From Stutzerimonas kunmingensis (GTDB lineage Bacteria > Pseudomonadota > Gammaproteobacteria > Pseudomonadales > Pseudomonadaceae), in assembly GCF_002929225.1 (NCBI RefSeq), contig NZ_PISM01000021.1:124001-188000 (forward strand): DNA of 64,000 bases, written 5' to 3'. The position numbers and the translations under genes are program-made. How positions within the stretch are numbered: position 1 is the first letter of the stretch; each line of letters opens with the position of its first letter. The notes under the pieces are model-generated. The model was not told the DNA's origin, did no database searches, and saw only the letters and a list, made by a program, of their open reading frames with translations. Shown here in pieces: positions 1 through 8,281 of this stretch.

Positions 1-303
1 GATGTCCGCCCAGCTCTGGTGGTTGCTGGTGACCAGGTAGGAGTGATGCATGTCAACCTGATCCAGACCCTGCACGTCCCAGCGGATCGGGCGAACCAGA
101 TCCATCCAGAAGCTGTTCATCGCGATCCATGACTCGGCGATCCAGTGCATGCCGAAGCGCAGGCTGCGTTGTATCGCAGGGATTGGAAACAGCAGCTTGA
201 GCAGCGAGAGCGCAAACAGCGGCCAGCACCAGAACAGGGTATTGAGCGCAAGCAGCAGGGCGGCGAGCGTGCCGCGGAGTGGAGCGGGGAGAAAGCTCAG
301 CAT
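1..303 (-). CDS. PlsC-type acyltransferase, N-terminal part (cut by window edge)
   Basis: Reading leftwards from an ATG at 301-303, 101 codons stay open to the window edge. The protein begins with a long hydrophobic stretch (about residues 8-40) and reaches the sequence NHQSWADI at residues 94-101, the NHxxxxD catalytic motif of glycerolipid acyltransferases. It is therefore probably an inner-membrane acyltransferase acting on lysophospholipids or a similar acceptor. An in-frame stop lies about 50 bp upstream of the chosen ATG; a TTG in between is a less likely start. It follows ackA and pta on the same strand, but a strong hairpin separates it from pta's end. The substrate cannot be told from this fragment. 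Confidence 0.82.
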   Translation of the reverse strand, partial: MLSFLPAPLRGTLAALLLALNTLFWCWPLFALSLLKLLFPIPAIQRSLRFGMHWIAESWIAMNSFWMDLVRPIRWDVQGLDQVDMHHSYLVTSNHQSWADI

Positions 304-387
304 GAAGTTCTTGTCGATACGGCTGATTCGAGGCGCCAAGAGTAGCGATTACGCGCTGAACTGCAACTATCGAGAGGGGTGAAGCAC

Positions 388-420
388 TGGCGCCGCCTGC
401 CGGAGGGCGAGGCGGCGCCA
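388..420 (-). terminator. Hairpin after pta
   Basis: A perfect 11-bp stem (388-398 with 410-420) closes an 11-nt loop just beyond the pta stop codon. No clear T-run follows on the minus strand, so it is either a weak intrinsic terminator or an mRNA 3'-end stabiliser. Confidence 0.5.
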
Positions 421-434
421 GTCAGAAGCGGCCG

Positions 435-2531
435 TCAGGCCTTCTGGTTGGCAGCCTGCAGAGCGGTCAGGGCGATGGTGAAGACGATGTCATCCACCAG
501 GGCGCCGCGGGACAGGTCATTGACCGGCTTGGCCAGGCCTTGCAGCATCGGGCCGACGCTGAGGCAGTTGGCGTTGCGCTGAACCGCTTTGTAGGTGGTG
601 TTGCCGGTGTTCAGGTCGGGGAAGATGAACACCGTGGCTTGGCCGGCGACCTTGCTGTTAGGGGCCTTCTGCTTGCCGACGCTGAGCACGGAGGCGGCGT
701 CGTACTGCAGCGGGCCGTCGATCGGCAGCTCGGGCGCACGACCCTGGGCGATGCGGGTGGCTTCAGCGACCTTCTCGACTTCTGCACCGCTGCCGGAGCT
801 GCCGGTCGAGTAGCTGATCATCGCGACGCGCGGGTTGACGCCCAGGCCCACGGCGGACTCGGCGCTCTGCAGGGCGATCTCCGCCAGTTCGGTGGCGCTC
901 GGGTTCGGGTTGACCGCGCAATCGCCGTAGACCAGAACCTGATCCGGCAGCAGCATGAAGAACACCGAGGACACCAGGCTGTAGCCCGGTGCGGTCTTGA
1001 TCAGCTGCAGGGCAGGGCGGATGGTGTTGGCGGTGGTGTGCACGGCGCCGGAAACCAGGCCGTCCACTTCGTCCAGCGCCAGCATCATGGTGCCGAGGAC
1101 CACGGTGTCCTTCAGCTGCTCGCGGGCGTCGTCCGGGGTCAGGCCCTTGGCCTTGCGCATTTCGCACATCGGCTCGACGTAGCGGTTGGCGATGTTGTCC
1201 GGATCGAGAATCTCCAGGCTGGCGGGCAGGGTGATGCCTTGCTCGCGAGCGACCTGCTGGACTTCTTCCGGCTTGGCCAGCAGCACGCAGCGGGCGATGC
1301 CACGCTCCTGGCAGATGGCGGCGGCGCGGATGGTGCGTGGCTCGTTACCTTCGGGCAGCACGATGCGCTTGTTGGCATCCTGCGCGCGCTTGACCAGCTG
1401 GTAGCGGAAGGCTGCCGGCGACATGCGCAGCTCGCCGCGCGGCACGCTGTAGCGGGTGTGCAGAAACTCGGGGTGCAGGTGCTTGGCGATGAACTCGGTA
1501 ACGCGGGTGGCGCGCTCGATATCGTCCGCCGGGGTTTCCTTGTTCAGGCCGAACAGGTTGTTGGCCGTATCGTAGGAGTTGCTCTCGACGGTCATCACCG
1601 GCAGGCCGCCATCCAGGGCGGCCTTGCACAGCTCGAGGATGCGCGGGTCCGGCTCGAAGTCGCTGCACAGCAGCAGGCCGGCAAGCTTCTCGCCGTTGAG
1701 CGAGGCCAGGCTGGCGGCGAGGATGATGTCGTCGCGGTCGCCCGGGGTCACCACGAGCACGCCGGAGCGCAGCAGTTGCACGGTGTTGGGCACGGCGCGG
1801 GCGCAGAGAACGATCTTGTTCACGCGGCGCTGGTCGGCCTCGCCTGCGTTGAGCACCTGGGCGCCGAGCAGTTCGGCGATGTCACGGGTGCGCAGGGCGT
1901 TGAGTTCCTCGGAGAACGGGATGGCGCCGAGCAGTTGGAAGTCGGCGCTGCCCAGCAGCGGCAGGTGCTGCTTGAGGCTGTCGATGAAGGCCGGCAGACC
2001 TTCCTCGGTCTTGACCTTGTTGAGGATCACGCCGAGCACTTTCGGATCCTTGGCGCCGCCGTACAGCTGGGCCTGGATCTCGATGCGTTCGGCCAGGCGC
2101 TTGAGGCTGTCGCTGCCCTGGGCCGCGATGAGGATGACCTCGGCGTCCAGGCTCTTGGCCAGCTGGGTGTTGATGCGCTGGGTGTAGTTGGACTCGCGGG
2201 TCGGCACCATGCCTTCGACGATGACCACGTCCTTGCCGACAGCAACCTGCTGGAAGCGGCTGACCACGTCTTCGAGCAGCAGGTCGATCTCGCCATCGGC
2301 GAGCTGGCGCTCTACCTGCTCCAGCGGCAGCGGTTCGGGCGAGGTCAGATTAAGGGTGCGCTCGACCAGGATGCAGGAGCGCTCACGGCCCTGATCGACC
2401 GGAAAGGGCTGGGCGATCGGCTTGAAGAAACCGACCTTCAGCCCGGCGTTTTCCAGGGCGCGAATCAGGCCGAGGCTGATGGAATTGAGGCCGCCGCCGA
2501 AACCGGTAGGGGCTAGAAAGATTGTGTGCAT
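435..2531 (-). CDS. pta: Phosphate acetyltransferase (long, multidomain form)
   Basis: Interconverts acetyl-CoA plus phosphate and acetyl phosphate plus CoA in the cytoplasm, the partner step of AckA. At 698 residues it is the long form: a BioD-like P-loop domain at the N terminus (APTGFGGGLNS near residue 7), a central DRTGG-type regulatory domain (roughly 210-330) and the C-terminal catalytic PTA domain (roughly 370-690) with the stretches DEVDGLVSGAVHTTANT and STGSSGSGAEVEKV. The ATG at 2529-2531 follows a good ribosome site (AAGGAGATGCC on the minus strand). It lies 164 bp downstream of ackA on the same strand, with a hairpin in the gap, so expression may be partly uncoupled from ackA. 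Confidence 0.97.
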   Translation of the reverse strand: MHTIFLAPTGFGGGLNSISLGLIRALENAGLKVGFFKPIAQPFPVDQGRERSCILVERTLNLTSPEPLPLEQVERQLADGEIDLLLEDVVSRFQQVAVGKDVVIVEGMVPTRESNYTQRINTQLAKSLDAEVILIAAQGSDSLKRLAERIEIQAQLYGGAKDPKVLGVILNKVKTEEGLPAFIDSLKQHLPLLGSADFQLLGAIPFSEELNALRTRDIAELLGAQVLNAGEADQRRVNKIVLCARAVPNTVQLLRSGVLVVTPGDRDDIILAASLASLNGEKLAGLLLCSDFEPDPRILELCKAALDGGLPVMTVESNSYDTANNLFGLNKETPADDIERATRVTEFIAKHLHPEFLHTRYSVPRGELRMSPAAFRYQLVKRAQDANKRIVLPEGNEPRTIRAAAICQERGIARCVLLAKPEEVQQVAREQGITLPASLEILDPDNIANRYVEPMCEMRKAKGLTPDDAREQLKDTVVLGTMMLALDEVDGLVSGAVHTTANTIRPALQLIKTAPGYSLVSSVFFMLLPDQVLVYGDCAVNPNPSATELAEIALQSAESAVGLGVNPRVAMISYSTGSSGSGAEVEKVAEATRIAQGRAPELPIDGPLQYDAASVLSVGKQKAPNSKVAGQATVFIFPDLNTGNTTYKAVQRNANCLSVGPMLQGLAKPVNDLSRGALVDDIVFTIALTALQAANQKA

Positions 2532-2641
2532 GGCATCTCCTTGAGGGCAGGGTGCTCGGGGTAACGGTGCTGGGCGCCGGCAAGGCTAGGGCAGTTGCCA
2601 CGGGACGGAAACTGCCGGATTGCCGCGGCGCTGATGTGCAA

Positions 2642-2670
2642 AGACCCGACCGCCAGGGGCTGTCGGGTCT
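2642..2670 (-). terminator. Hairpin between ackA and pta
   Basis: A perfect 9-bp stem (2642-2650 with 2662-2670) with an 11-nt loop lies just after the ackA stop. On the minus strand it runs into only two or three T residues. It could be a partial terminator or processing site that sets the ackA:pta ratio. Confidence 0.5.
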
Positions 2671-2695
2671 CGGAATCGCTACATGGCTACTGCGC

Positions 2696-3883
2696 TCAGG
2701 CGTCCAGCAGGGCCAGCGTATCGAGGGCAATCTGGCGCTCCTCGTTGGTCGGGACGACCATGACGCGCGGGCTGCCTTCAGCCTGGATTTCGCCGGCAAC
2801 GCCGCGGGTGCAGCGGGCGTTGGCTTCGGCGTCGAGCTTGAAGCCGAACAGCTTGAGGTGTTCCAGTGTCCGCTCGCGCACTGCCGAGGAGTTCTCGCCG
2901 ATACCACCGGTGAACACCAGGCCGTCCAGCTGCGGCAGGGCGCAGGACATGGCGGCCAGCGACTTGGCCAGGCGGTAGCAGAATACCTCGAAGGCCAGCA
3001 CCGCGCCTGGATGACCGGCGTTGCGGGCATCGGCCAGGGTGCGCATGTCGTTGGACAGACCGGAGAGGCCCTTCAGGCCGCTTTCTTTGTTGAGCATGTT
3101 GTCGATCTTGGCCAGGTCCCAGCCCAGCGTCTTGCTCAGGAAGTTGTGCAGGCTCGGATCGACGTCACCGCTGCGGGTGCCCATCACCAGGCCTTCGAGC
3201 GGCGTCAGGCCCATGCTGGTGTCGCGGCTTTCACCGTTGACTACCGCGCAGGTGGAGCAGCCGTTGCCCAGGTGAGCGACCAGCCAGCTGCTGTTCTCGA
3301 CCGGTACGCCGGCCAGTTCGGCGGCGCGCTTGCTGACGTAGCGGTGGCTGGTGCCATGGAAGCCGTAGCGGCGTACACCATGATCCTTGTACAGCACATC
3401 CGGCACGGCATAGCGGTAAGCATGCTCGGGCATGGTCTGGTGGAAAGCGGTGTCGAACACGCCAACCTGCGGCAGCTCGGGGAACAGATTGATGGCGGCG
3501 TGAATGCCGCTCAAGTTGGCCGGGTTGTGCAGCGGCGCCAGCTGAATGTTGGCTTCGATGCCGGCCAGGGTTTCATCGGTGAGCAGCGAGGAGGCAAAGA
3601 ACTTTTCGCCGCCGTGCACTACGCGGTGGCCGATGCCATCCAGATGTCCGCCAGCGGCGTCTTCCACGCGCGGCAGGATCTGGGCCAGAGCAGCCTGATG
3701 ATCGGCATTCGGCACCTTGACGCTTTCCTTGCCGGCTGCGCTCTCGAAGTGGATGACGGCTTCCGGGCTGCCGATGCATTCGGCCAGGCCTTGTAGCGGG
3801 AAGGTCGCTTGCGCTTCGTTGACCAGGGCGAACTTGATCGACGAGCTGCCACAGTTAATCACCAGGATGTTACGAGCCGACAT
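2696..3883 (-). CDS. ackA: Acetate kinase
   Basis: Converts acetyl phosphate and ADP to acetate and ATP (reversible), the second half of the Pta-AckA pathway. The 395-residue protein carries the ASKHA-fold motifs in order: NCGSSSIKF near the N terminus, [26 protein letters not shown] and TGGIGENS. The start [13 protein letters not shown] at 3881-3883 is chosen over an upstream in-frame extension because GGAGCACC sits right before it and the family begins here. The 238-bp gap to divergent slyD should hold its promoter. Control of acetyl phosphate levels links it to two-component signalling, as known for the family. Confidence 0.98.
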   Translation of the reverse strand: MSARNILVINCGSSSIKFALVNEAQATFPLQGLAECIGSPEAVIHFESAAGKESVKVPNADHQAALAQILPRVEDAAGGHLDGIGHRVVHGGEKFFASSLLTDETLAGIEANIQLAPLHNPANLSGIHAAINLFPELPQVGVFDTAFHQTMPEHAYRYAVPDVLYKDHGVRRYGFHGTSHRYVSKRAAELAGVPVENSSWLVAHLGNGCSTCAVVNGESRDTSMGLTPLEGLVMGTRSGDVDPSLHNFLSKTLGWDLAKIDNMLNKESGLKGLSGLSNDMRTLADARNAGHPGAVLAFEVFCYRLAKSLAAMSCALPQLDGLVFTGGIGENSSAVRERTLEHLKLFGFKLDAEANARCTRGVAGEIQAEGSPRVMVVPTNEERQIALDTLALLDA

Positions 3884-4121
3884 CGGTGCTCCTTGGTTCT
3901 CTAATGTTATTGATATGGGTGCCAAAGATACTTTCCGCCGATTCTTGCACATCGGCCATGAAAGCGATGCCATCCAAAGGTTGTAGTCCCATGTTCAATG
4001 GCACTACACGCGGGGCGAGGGCGACGAACGGCATTGGCCCGTTCATCCAAGGTCGGTTCGCAATCGGCGCGGTGGATGGTTAAACTTCGACATCCATTCT
4101 CTAAAGCAAAGGTTCTGCCCC

Positions 4122-4607
4122 ATGCTGATTGCCGCTAACAAGGCTGTCTCCATCGACTACACACTCACCAACGACGCCGGTGAGGTGATCGACAGCTCGG
4201 CCGGCGGCGCGCCGCTGGTCTACCTGCACGGCGCAGGCAACATCATTCCGGGCCTGGAGAAGGCCCTCGAGGGCAAGCAGGGCGGTGACCAGATCCAGGT
4301 CGCCATCGAGCCGCAGGACGCTTACGGCGAGTACAGCGCGGAGCTGGTCGCTACCCTCAATCGCGCCATGTTCGAAGGCGTCGACGAGCTGGAAGTGGGC
4401 ATGCAGTTCCACGCTTCCGGTCCGGACGGCGGCATGCAGATCGTCACCATTCGTGACGTGGAAGGCGACGACGTGATCGTCGACGGCAACCACCCGCTGG
4501 CCGGCCAGCGCCTGAACTTCGACGTCAAGGTCGTCAGCGTGCGTGACGCCAGCGAAGAAGAAGTTGCCCACGGCCACGTCCACGGCGAAGGTGGCCACCA
4601 CCACTGA
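4122..4607 (+). CDS. slyD: FKBP-type peptidyl-prolyl isomerase, SlyD-like
   Basis: A 161-residue cytoplasmic FKBP/SlyD protein: prolyl isomerase and chaperone, and in this family a nickel-binding metallochaperone. The FKBP fold opens with the typical IDYTLTNDAGEVIDSS and GLEKALEGKQGGD segments around an inserted IF domain. The short histidine-rich tail (HGHVHGEGGHHH) is the metal-binding feature. The ribosome site is weak. A strong terminator follows, so it is probably its own unit, divergent from ackA. Confidence 0.93.
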   Translation: MLIAANKAVSIDYTLTNDAGEVIDSSAGGAPLVYLHGAGNIIPGLEKALEGKQGGDQIQVAIEPQDAYGEYSAELVATLNRAMFEGVDELEVGMQFHASGPDGGMQIVTIRDVEGDDVIVDGNHPLAGQRLNFDVKVVSVRDASEEEVAHGHVHGEGGHHH

Positions 4608-4677
4608 TCCGGGTCGCCGCATAGGCGTCCGCAGGCACGGCGGCAGGAACCGCTGTCGTGCGGATCGAAAAGAAGAG

Positions 4678-4705
4678 CGCTCCGGTCGTTGCCGGGGCGT
4701 TTTTT
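4678..4705 (+). terminator. Intrinsic terminator after slyD
   Basis: An 8-bp stem with one G-U pair (4678-4685 with 4692-4699) closes a 6-nt loop and is followed by six T residues (4700-4705). It ends only 16 bp before the gpx ATG and sits against its ribosome site, so any readthrough mRNA for gpx would carry it in its leader. Confidence 0.85.
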
Positions 4706-4721
4706 CGTTAGGAGAGATGAG

Positions 4722-5204
4722 ATGAGCGCATTCCACCAATTGGTGTTGCCAGGCCTGGGCAGCGAGGAGCTGCCGTTGGCGCAGTTCGGCGATCGGATCA
4801 CGCTGGTGGTCAACGTCGCTTCGCAGTGCGGGCTGACCCCGCAGTACGCCGGCCTGGAGCGGCTGCAGCAGCAATACGCTGCCCGCGGCTTCAGCGTGCT
4901 GGGCGTGCCATGCAATCAGTTCGCTGCGCAGGAGCCGGGCAGCGATGAGGAAATCCGCTCGTTCTGCACACTCAACTATGGTGTGAGCTTTCCTCTGAGC
5001 GGCAAGCTCGAGGTGAACGGTCCGCAGCGCCATCCGCTGTATCGTTTGCTGGCTGGCGAAGGTGCCGATTTTCCGGGGGACATCACCTGGAACTTCGAGA
5101 AGTTCCTGGTGGGCAAGGACGGCCGTGTGCTGGCCCGTTTCTCACCGCGCACCACGCCCGACGACCCCGCCCTGATCCAGGCGATCGAAACAGCCCTGGC
5201 CTGA
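4722..5204 (+). CDS. Glutathione peroxidase family protein (cysteine form)
   Basis: A 160-residue thiol peroxidase reducing hydrogen or lipid peroxides with glutathione or thioredoxin. The peroxidatic residue is Cys36 in SQCGLTPQYAGLE, followed by the conserved PCNQF and WNFEKFLV motifs that supply the active-site Gln and Trp. It has no signal peptide, so it is cytoplasmic. The ATG at 4722 is chosen because AGGAGAG precedes it; an ORF extension starting at 4689 overlaps the slyD terminator. Its own terminator hairpin follows at 5216. Confidence 0.94.
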   Translation: MSAFHQLVLPGLGSEELPLAQFGDRITLVVNVASQCGLTPQYAGLERLQQQYAARGFSVLGVPCNQFAAQEPGSDEEIRSFCTLNYGVSFPLSGKLEVNGPQRHPLYRLLAGEGADFPGDITWNFEKFLVGKDGRVLARFSPRTTPDDPALIQAIETALA

Positions 5205-5215
5205 TCTGCAGTTCT

Positions 5216-5248
5216 GCGACCGTACGCGCGGTCGCGTTCTCTTTCTTG
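5216..5248 (+). terminator. Terminator after glutathione peroxidase
   Basis: A 7-bp perfect stem (5216-5222 with 5229-5235) has a 6-nt loop and is followed by a T-rich tract (GTTCTCTTTCTT). Confidence 0.6.
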
Positions 5249-5320
5249 AGTACTGAATATACCGGCCATGCTTGCCGTGGTTGCCGCTGAATAAGTGTCA
5301 TGGATGATGCTGTGCCGGCG

Positions 5321-5336
5321 AGACGACCGGTCATAT
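5321..5336. promoter_or_regulatory. Candidate TetR operator
   Basis: The palindrome GACCGGTC (5325-5332), with partly symmetric flanks, lies 13 bp before the TetR-family ATG. That position suits autoregulation of the regulator/ene-reductase pair. Only one short palindrome is visible, so this is a suggestion. Confidence 0.3.
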
Positions 5337-5345
5337 TCTCGCTGC

Positions 5346-6005
5346 ATGACCAATCCAGCACGCAACGACAAGCGCGACCTGATCCTGTCCAAGGGTGCCC
5401 GGGTGATGACCCGCTGCGGCTATCACGGCACCGGTGTCCAGGAAATCGTCCAGGCGGCCGGTATTCCCAAGGGGTCGTTCTATCACTACTTCGCCAGCAA
5501 GGAAGACTTCGCCCTGCAGGCGCTGGACTATATCTATGCGCCCCGGCTGGAGCGCTATCAGGCGGCGCTGAGCAACTCAGCAGTCTCGCCCCGGCAGCGC
5601 ATCCTCGACTACTACGCCGATCTCGTTGCGCACTTCGCCCGCCAGGAAAAGCCCGAATATCACTGCTTCATCGGCAGCCTCAGCTTCGAGATGGCCGAGC
5701 TGTGCCCGGCCATCGCCAAACGGCTCAGCGCGATACTGACGCAATCGGTCGAGTTGCTTACGGCCTGCCTCGAACAGACGCGTGACGCTGGAGAGATCGC
5801 GGCCGATTGCGATTGCGCAGTGCAGGCGGAATTCATAAGCAACGCCTGGGAAGGTGCGCTGCTGCGCATGAAAGTGAGCGGCAGCGTTGCGCCTTTGCAG
5901 ATGTTTTTCCAGCAGCTCGAACGCCTGTTGGCGCCGGCTGCAATAACTTCGCCGGGGCATGAGCGCCCGGCTGCCTTGACCAATGCCACAGGAGTCGATC
6001 GATGA
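5346..6005 (+). CDS. TetR-family repressor of the adjacent ene-reductase
   Basis: A 219-residue TetR-type regulator: N-terminal helix-turn-helix (VQEIVQAAGIPKGSFYHYF, about residues 30-50) followed by an all-helical ligand-binding part. The gene overlaps the Old Yellow Enzyme gene by 4 bp (ATGA), so both are made from one mRNA; in NemR/NemA-type pairs the repressor senses reactive electrophiles that the reductase detoxifies. That role is inferred from context. The start at 5346 (MTNPARNDKRD) matches family length; an in-frame ATG at 5295 is disfavoured. A GACCGGTC palindrome lies just upstream. Confidence 0.9.
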   Translation: MTNPARNDKRDLILSKGARVMTRCGYHGTGVQEIVQAAGIPKGSFYHYFASKEDFALQALDYIYAPRLERYQAALSNSAVSPRQRILDYYADLVAHFARQEKPEYHCFIGSLSFEMAELCPAIAKRLSAILTQSVELLTACLEQTRDAGEIAADCDCAVQAEFISNAWEGALLRMKVSGSVAPLQMFFQQLERLLAPAAITSPGHERPAALTNATGVDR

Positions 6006-7111
6006 CCGCCAGCGTACAAGCCTTGTTTCAGCCCTTTGAGTTGGGTGCTCTCCGTTTGCCGACCCGTGTGGTCATGGCGCCGATGACCCGTTCGTTCTCG
6101 CCTAACGGCGTACCCACTGCCGATGTGGTCGAGTACTACCGCCGTCGTGCTGCCTCCGGGGTCGGGCTGATCATCACCGAGGGCACCACGGTCGGCCACG
6201 CCGCGGCAAACGGTTATCCCCATGTGCCGCGTTTCTACGGTGAAGATGCGCTGGCTGGCTGGAAGGCTGTGGTCGATGCGGTGCACACCGCTGGTGGCAA
6301 GATCGTCCCGCAGCTCTGGCACGTCGGTAACGTGCGCCGCAAGGGCACCGAGCCGGAGCCGGAGGTCGTCGGTTACGGTCCGATGGAGAAGCAGAAGGAC
6401 GGTCAGGTCGTCGTTCATGGCATGACCAAGCAGGACATCCAGGATGTGATCGAAGCATTCGCTCAGGCTGCCCGCGATGCTCAGGCGATCGGCATGGACG
6501 GCGTGGAAATCCACGGTGCCCACGGCTACCTCATTGACCAGTTCTTCTGGGAAGGCAGCAATCAGCGCACCGATGAGTACGGCGGCAGCCTGGCCAACCG
6601 CTCGCGCTTCGCCATCGAGCTGGTGCAGGCCGTACGTGCAGCGGTCGGCCCCGGTTTCCCGATCATCTTCCGCTTCTCGCAGTGGAAGCAGCAGGACTAC
6701 ACGGCGCGCCTGGTGCAGTCGCCCGAAGAGCTTGGCGAGTTCCTGGCACCGTTGTCGGCGGCCGGCGTGGACATCTTCCATTGCTCGACGCGCCGTTTCT
6801 GGGAACCGGAGTTCGAAGGCTCCGATCTCAACCTGGCCGGTTGGACCCGCCAACTGACCGGCAAGCCGACCATCACCGTCGGCAGTGTCGGCTTGGATGG
6901 CGAATTCCTGCAGTTCATGGTCAAGACCGACAAGGTGGCGCAGCCGGCCAACATCGAGGGATTGCTGGAGCGTCTGAACAAGCAGGAGTTCGATCTGGTG
7001 GCGGTGGGGCGTGCGCTGATCTGCGATCCGGATTGGGCGGTTAAGGTGCGTGAAGGGCGGATGGAAGAGATTCTGCCGTTCAGTCGTGAGGCGTTGAAGA
7101 CGCTGGCGTGA
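6002..7111 (+). CDS. Old Yellow Enzyme-type alkene reductase (NemA/XenA/XenB-like)
   Basis: A 369-residue FMN-dependent NAD(P)H ene-reductase that reduces activated C=C bonds, and in relatives N-ethylmaleimide and nitro-esters. The TIM-barrel family signatures are present: RVVMAPMTRS near the N terminus, the catalytic segment HGAHGYLIDQFF, NQRTDEYGGS, and the C-terminal VGRALICDPDW FMN-phosphate region. It is translationally coupled to the upstream TetR gene, pointing to electrophile-inducible expression. A stable hairpin (7119-7152) follows the stop. The exact natural substrate is unknown. Confidence 0.95.
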   Translation: MTASVQALFQPFELGALRLPTRVVMAPMTRSFSPNGVPTADVVEYYRRRAASGVGLIITEGTTVGHAAANGYPHVPRFYGEDALAGWKAVVDAVHTAGGKIVPQLWHVGNVRRKGTEPEPEVVGYGPMEKQKDGQVVVHGMTKQDIQDVIEAFAQAARDAQAIGMDGVEIHGAHGYLIDQFFWEGSNQRTDEYGGSLANRSRFAIELVQAVRAAVGPGFPIIFRFSQWKQQDYTARLVQSPEELGEFLAPLSAAGVDIFHCSTRRFWEPEFEGSDLNLAGWTRQLTGKPTITVGSVGLDGEFLQFMVKTDKVAQPANIEGLLERLNKQEFDLVAVGRALICDPDWAVKVREGRMEEILPFSREALKTLA

Positions 7112-7118
7112 GTGAGGG

Positions 7119-7158
7119 CGGCAGCCAGGGTGATAGGGTGATCTGGCTGCCGGTTTCC
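7119..7158 (+). terminator. Hairpin after alkene reductase
   Basis: A perfect 10-bp stem (7119-7128 with 7143-7152) with a 14-nt loop starts 8 bp after the stop codon and is followed by GTTTCCCCTT. The pyrimidine-rich tail makes a modest terminator. Confidence 0.55.
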
Positions 7159-7217
7159 CCTTACCCGGCAGCATCCGATCTCGCCAGGTCTTCGCGCTGA
7201 GCTGTCAGCATGTGACG

Positions 7218-7266
7218 TGGTGCGGACGGAGAGACTCGAACTCTCACACCTTGCGGCGCTAGAACC
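7218..7266 (-). pseudogene. 3' half of tRNA-Leu (probable attachment-site remnant)
   Basis: Read on the minus strand, this 49-bp stretch is the last part of a class II tRNA. It starts just after the anticodon position (GGTTCTA), has a long variable arm (GCGCC-GCAA-GGTGT), a perfect T-arm (GAGAG-TTCGAGT-CTCTC), the acceptor strand CGTCCGC, discriminator A and an encoded CCA. A class II arm with A73 indicates leucine. The 5' half is absent: upstream sequence cannot form the matching acceptor GCGGACG, D-arm or anticodon stem. Tyrosine recombinases commonly use tRNA 3' halves as att sites, so this is best read as an att duplication left by an integrative element. It lies 27 bp past the cysZ stop. 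Confidence 0.85.
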
Positions 7267-7293
7267 GTGACCGCCGAGCGCGACACCTGGCGT

Positions 7294-8049
7294 CTACGCT
7301 GGTCGGTCCAGCTGCCGATTTGGCCCGCCTTCCCTTACCCAGAACAGCGTCGCTCCCGCCACGGCCGCCGGCATGATCAGCAGGTTCAGGACCGGCACCA
7401 GCAACGCCGCATAAGTCACCGCACCAAAGCTCAGGCTCTGCCAGCGTCGCTGGCGCAACCAGCCCATCATGTCCGCCCAGCTCAGCTTGTTGTTGTCCGC
7501 CGGGTAGTCGATGTATTGCACTGCCATCATCCACACGCCGAACAGCAGCCATAAAGGCGCAGCAACAAGGTTCAGCACGGGGATGAATGAAAGCACTAGC
7601 AACGCCAGCGCGCGCGGTGCGAAATAGCCCAGCTTGCGCAGCTCGCGGCCAATCGTGCGGGGCAGCATGGCCAGCAGCTCGGCCCAGCTGAAAGGCGGCG
7701 CTGCGTCTTCGCCGCGCACCACTACCTCGACCTTTTCCGCCAGAAAGCCGTTGAACGGTGCGGCGATGATGTTGGCCAGCATGGTGAAGCTGAAGAACAC
7801 CATCAGTACCACCAGCACGACGAACAGCGGCCAGAGGATGTATTCGAGAAAGGCGAGCCAGGTCGGCAGGTTGGGCATGAAGGTGTCGACCCAGCCGCTG
7901 AACTGGCCGACCGCGAACCAGATCAGGCCGAAGAACAGCAGCACGTTCACCGTCAGCGGCAGGATCACGAACAGACGCAGCCCTGGGCTGAGCACCAGGC
8001 GCAGGCCTTCGCGCAGGTATTGCGGGCCGGAGAGGGCGGATACGGGCAT
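7294..8049 (-). CDS. cysZ: Sulfate uptake membrane protein CysZ
   Basis: A 251-residue inner-membrane protein with several hydrophobic segments (two in roughly the first 100 residues after [15 protein letters not shown], two more in the C-terminal half around [14 protein letters not shown] and [15 protein letters not shown]). The pattern and [12 protein letters not shown] region fit EI24/CysZ, the high-affinity sulfate transporter feeding cysteine synthesis. The start at 8047-8049 has a good ribosome site (AGGAGACGCC); the longer ORF from 8142 does not. No cys genes are adjacent. The 5' side carries two strong hairpins (8182-8260). Confidence 0.9.
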   Translation of the reverse strand: MPVSALSGPQYLREGLRLVLSPGLRLFVILPLTVNVLLFFGLIWFAVGQFSGWVDTFMPNLPTWLAFLEYILWPLFVVLVVLMVFFSFTMLANIIAAPFNGFLAEKVEVVVRGEDAAPPFSWAELLAMLPRTIGRELRKLGYFAPRALALLVLSFIPVLNLVAAPLWLLFGVWMMAVQYIDYPADNNKLSWADMMGWLRQRRWQSLSFGAVTYAALLVPVLNLLIMPAAVAGATLFWVREGGPNRQLDRPA

Positions 8050-8181
8050 TGGCGTCTCCTGAAAAAGGGCAGGGTTTCGTCGAGAGGGGCGTAGCGCAGC
8101 GGGATAGTCGATGACTATGTATGCAGAACCTGAATTATCCACGGCCTCGGCGGATAGCTAAGGTGGCGCTCAACGGTTTTC

Positions 8182-8231
8182 GGGTCATCCGCTCCTTCAG
8201 CCTTCCCCAAGTGCTTGGGATGACCCTTTTT
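8182..8231 (+). ncRNA. Plus-strand terminator-like structure; possible small RNA 3' end
   Basis: A 9-bp perfect stem (8182-8190 with 8218-8226) is followed by five T residues (8227-8231), an intrinsic terminator pointing rightwards. An inner stem (8206-8211 with 8214-8219) competes with it. No plus-strand gene lies upstream: cysZ and hopJ are both on the minus strand. It may end a small RNA or antisense transcript that starts within 8050-8180. No promoter could be assigned with confidence. Confidence 0.4.
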
Positions 8232-8239
8232 ATTCCCAT

Positions 8240-8260
8240 TGAGCCGGCATAGCCGGCTCA
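8240..8260. repeat. Perfect 9-bp palindromic hairpin
   Basis: A 9-bp perfect stem (8240-8248 with 8252-8260) with a 3-nt loop lies 21 bp beyond the hopJ stop. No T-run follows on either strand; it may protect or end the hopJ transcript. Confidence 0.5.
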
Positions 8261-8281
8261 AATCCGTCGAATGGATGCGCG

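Noticed and set aside
7267-7310. GTAGAC string near the tRNA-Leu fragment, resembling a tRNA D-arm
   Set aside because: It is the last codons and TAG stop of cysZ (coding for DRPA then stop) at the wrong distance to the anticodon stem, so it is a coincidence.
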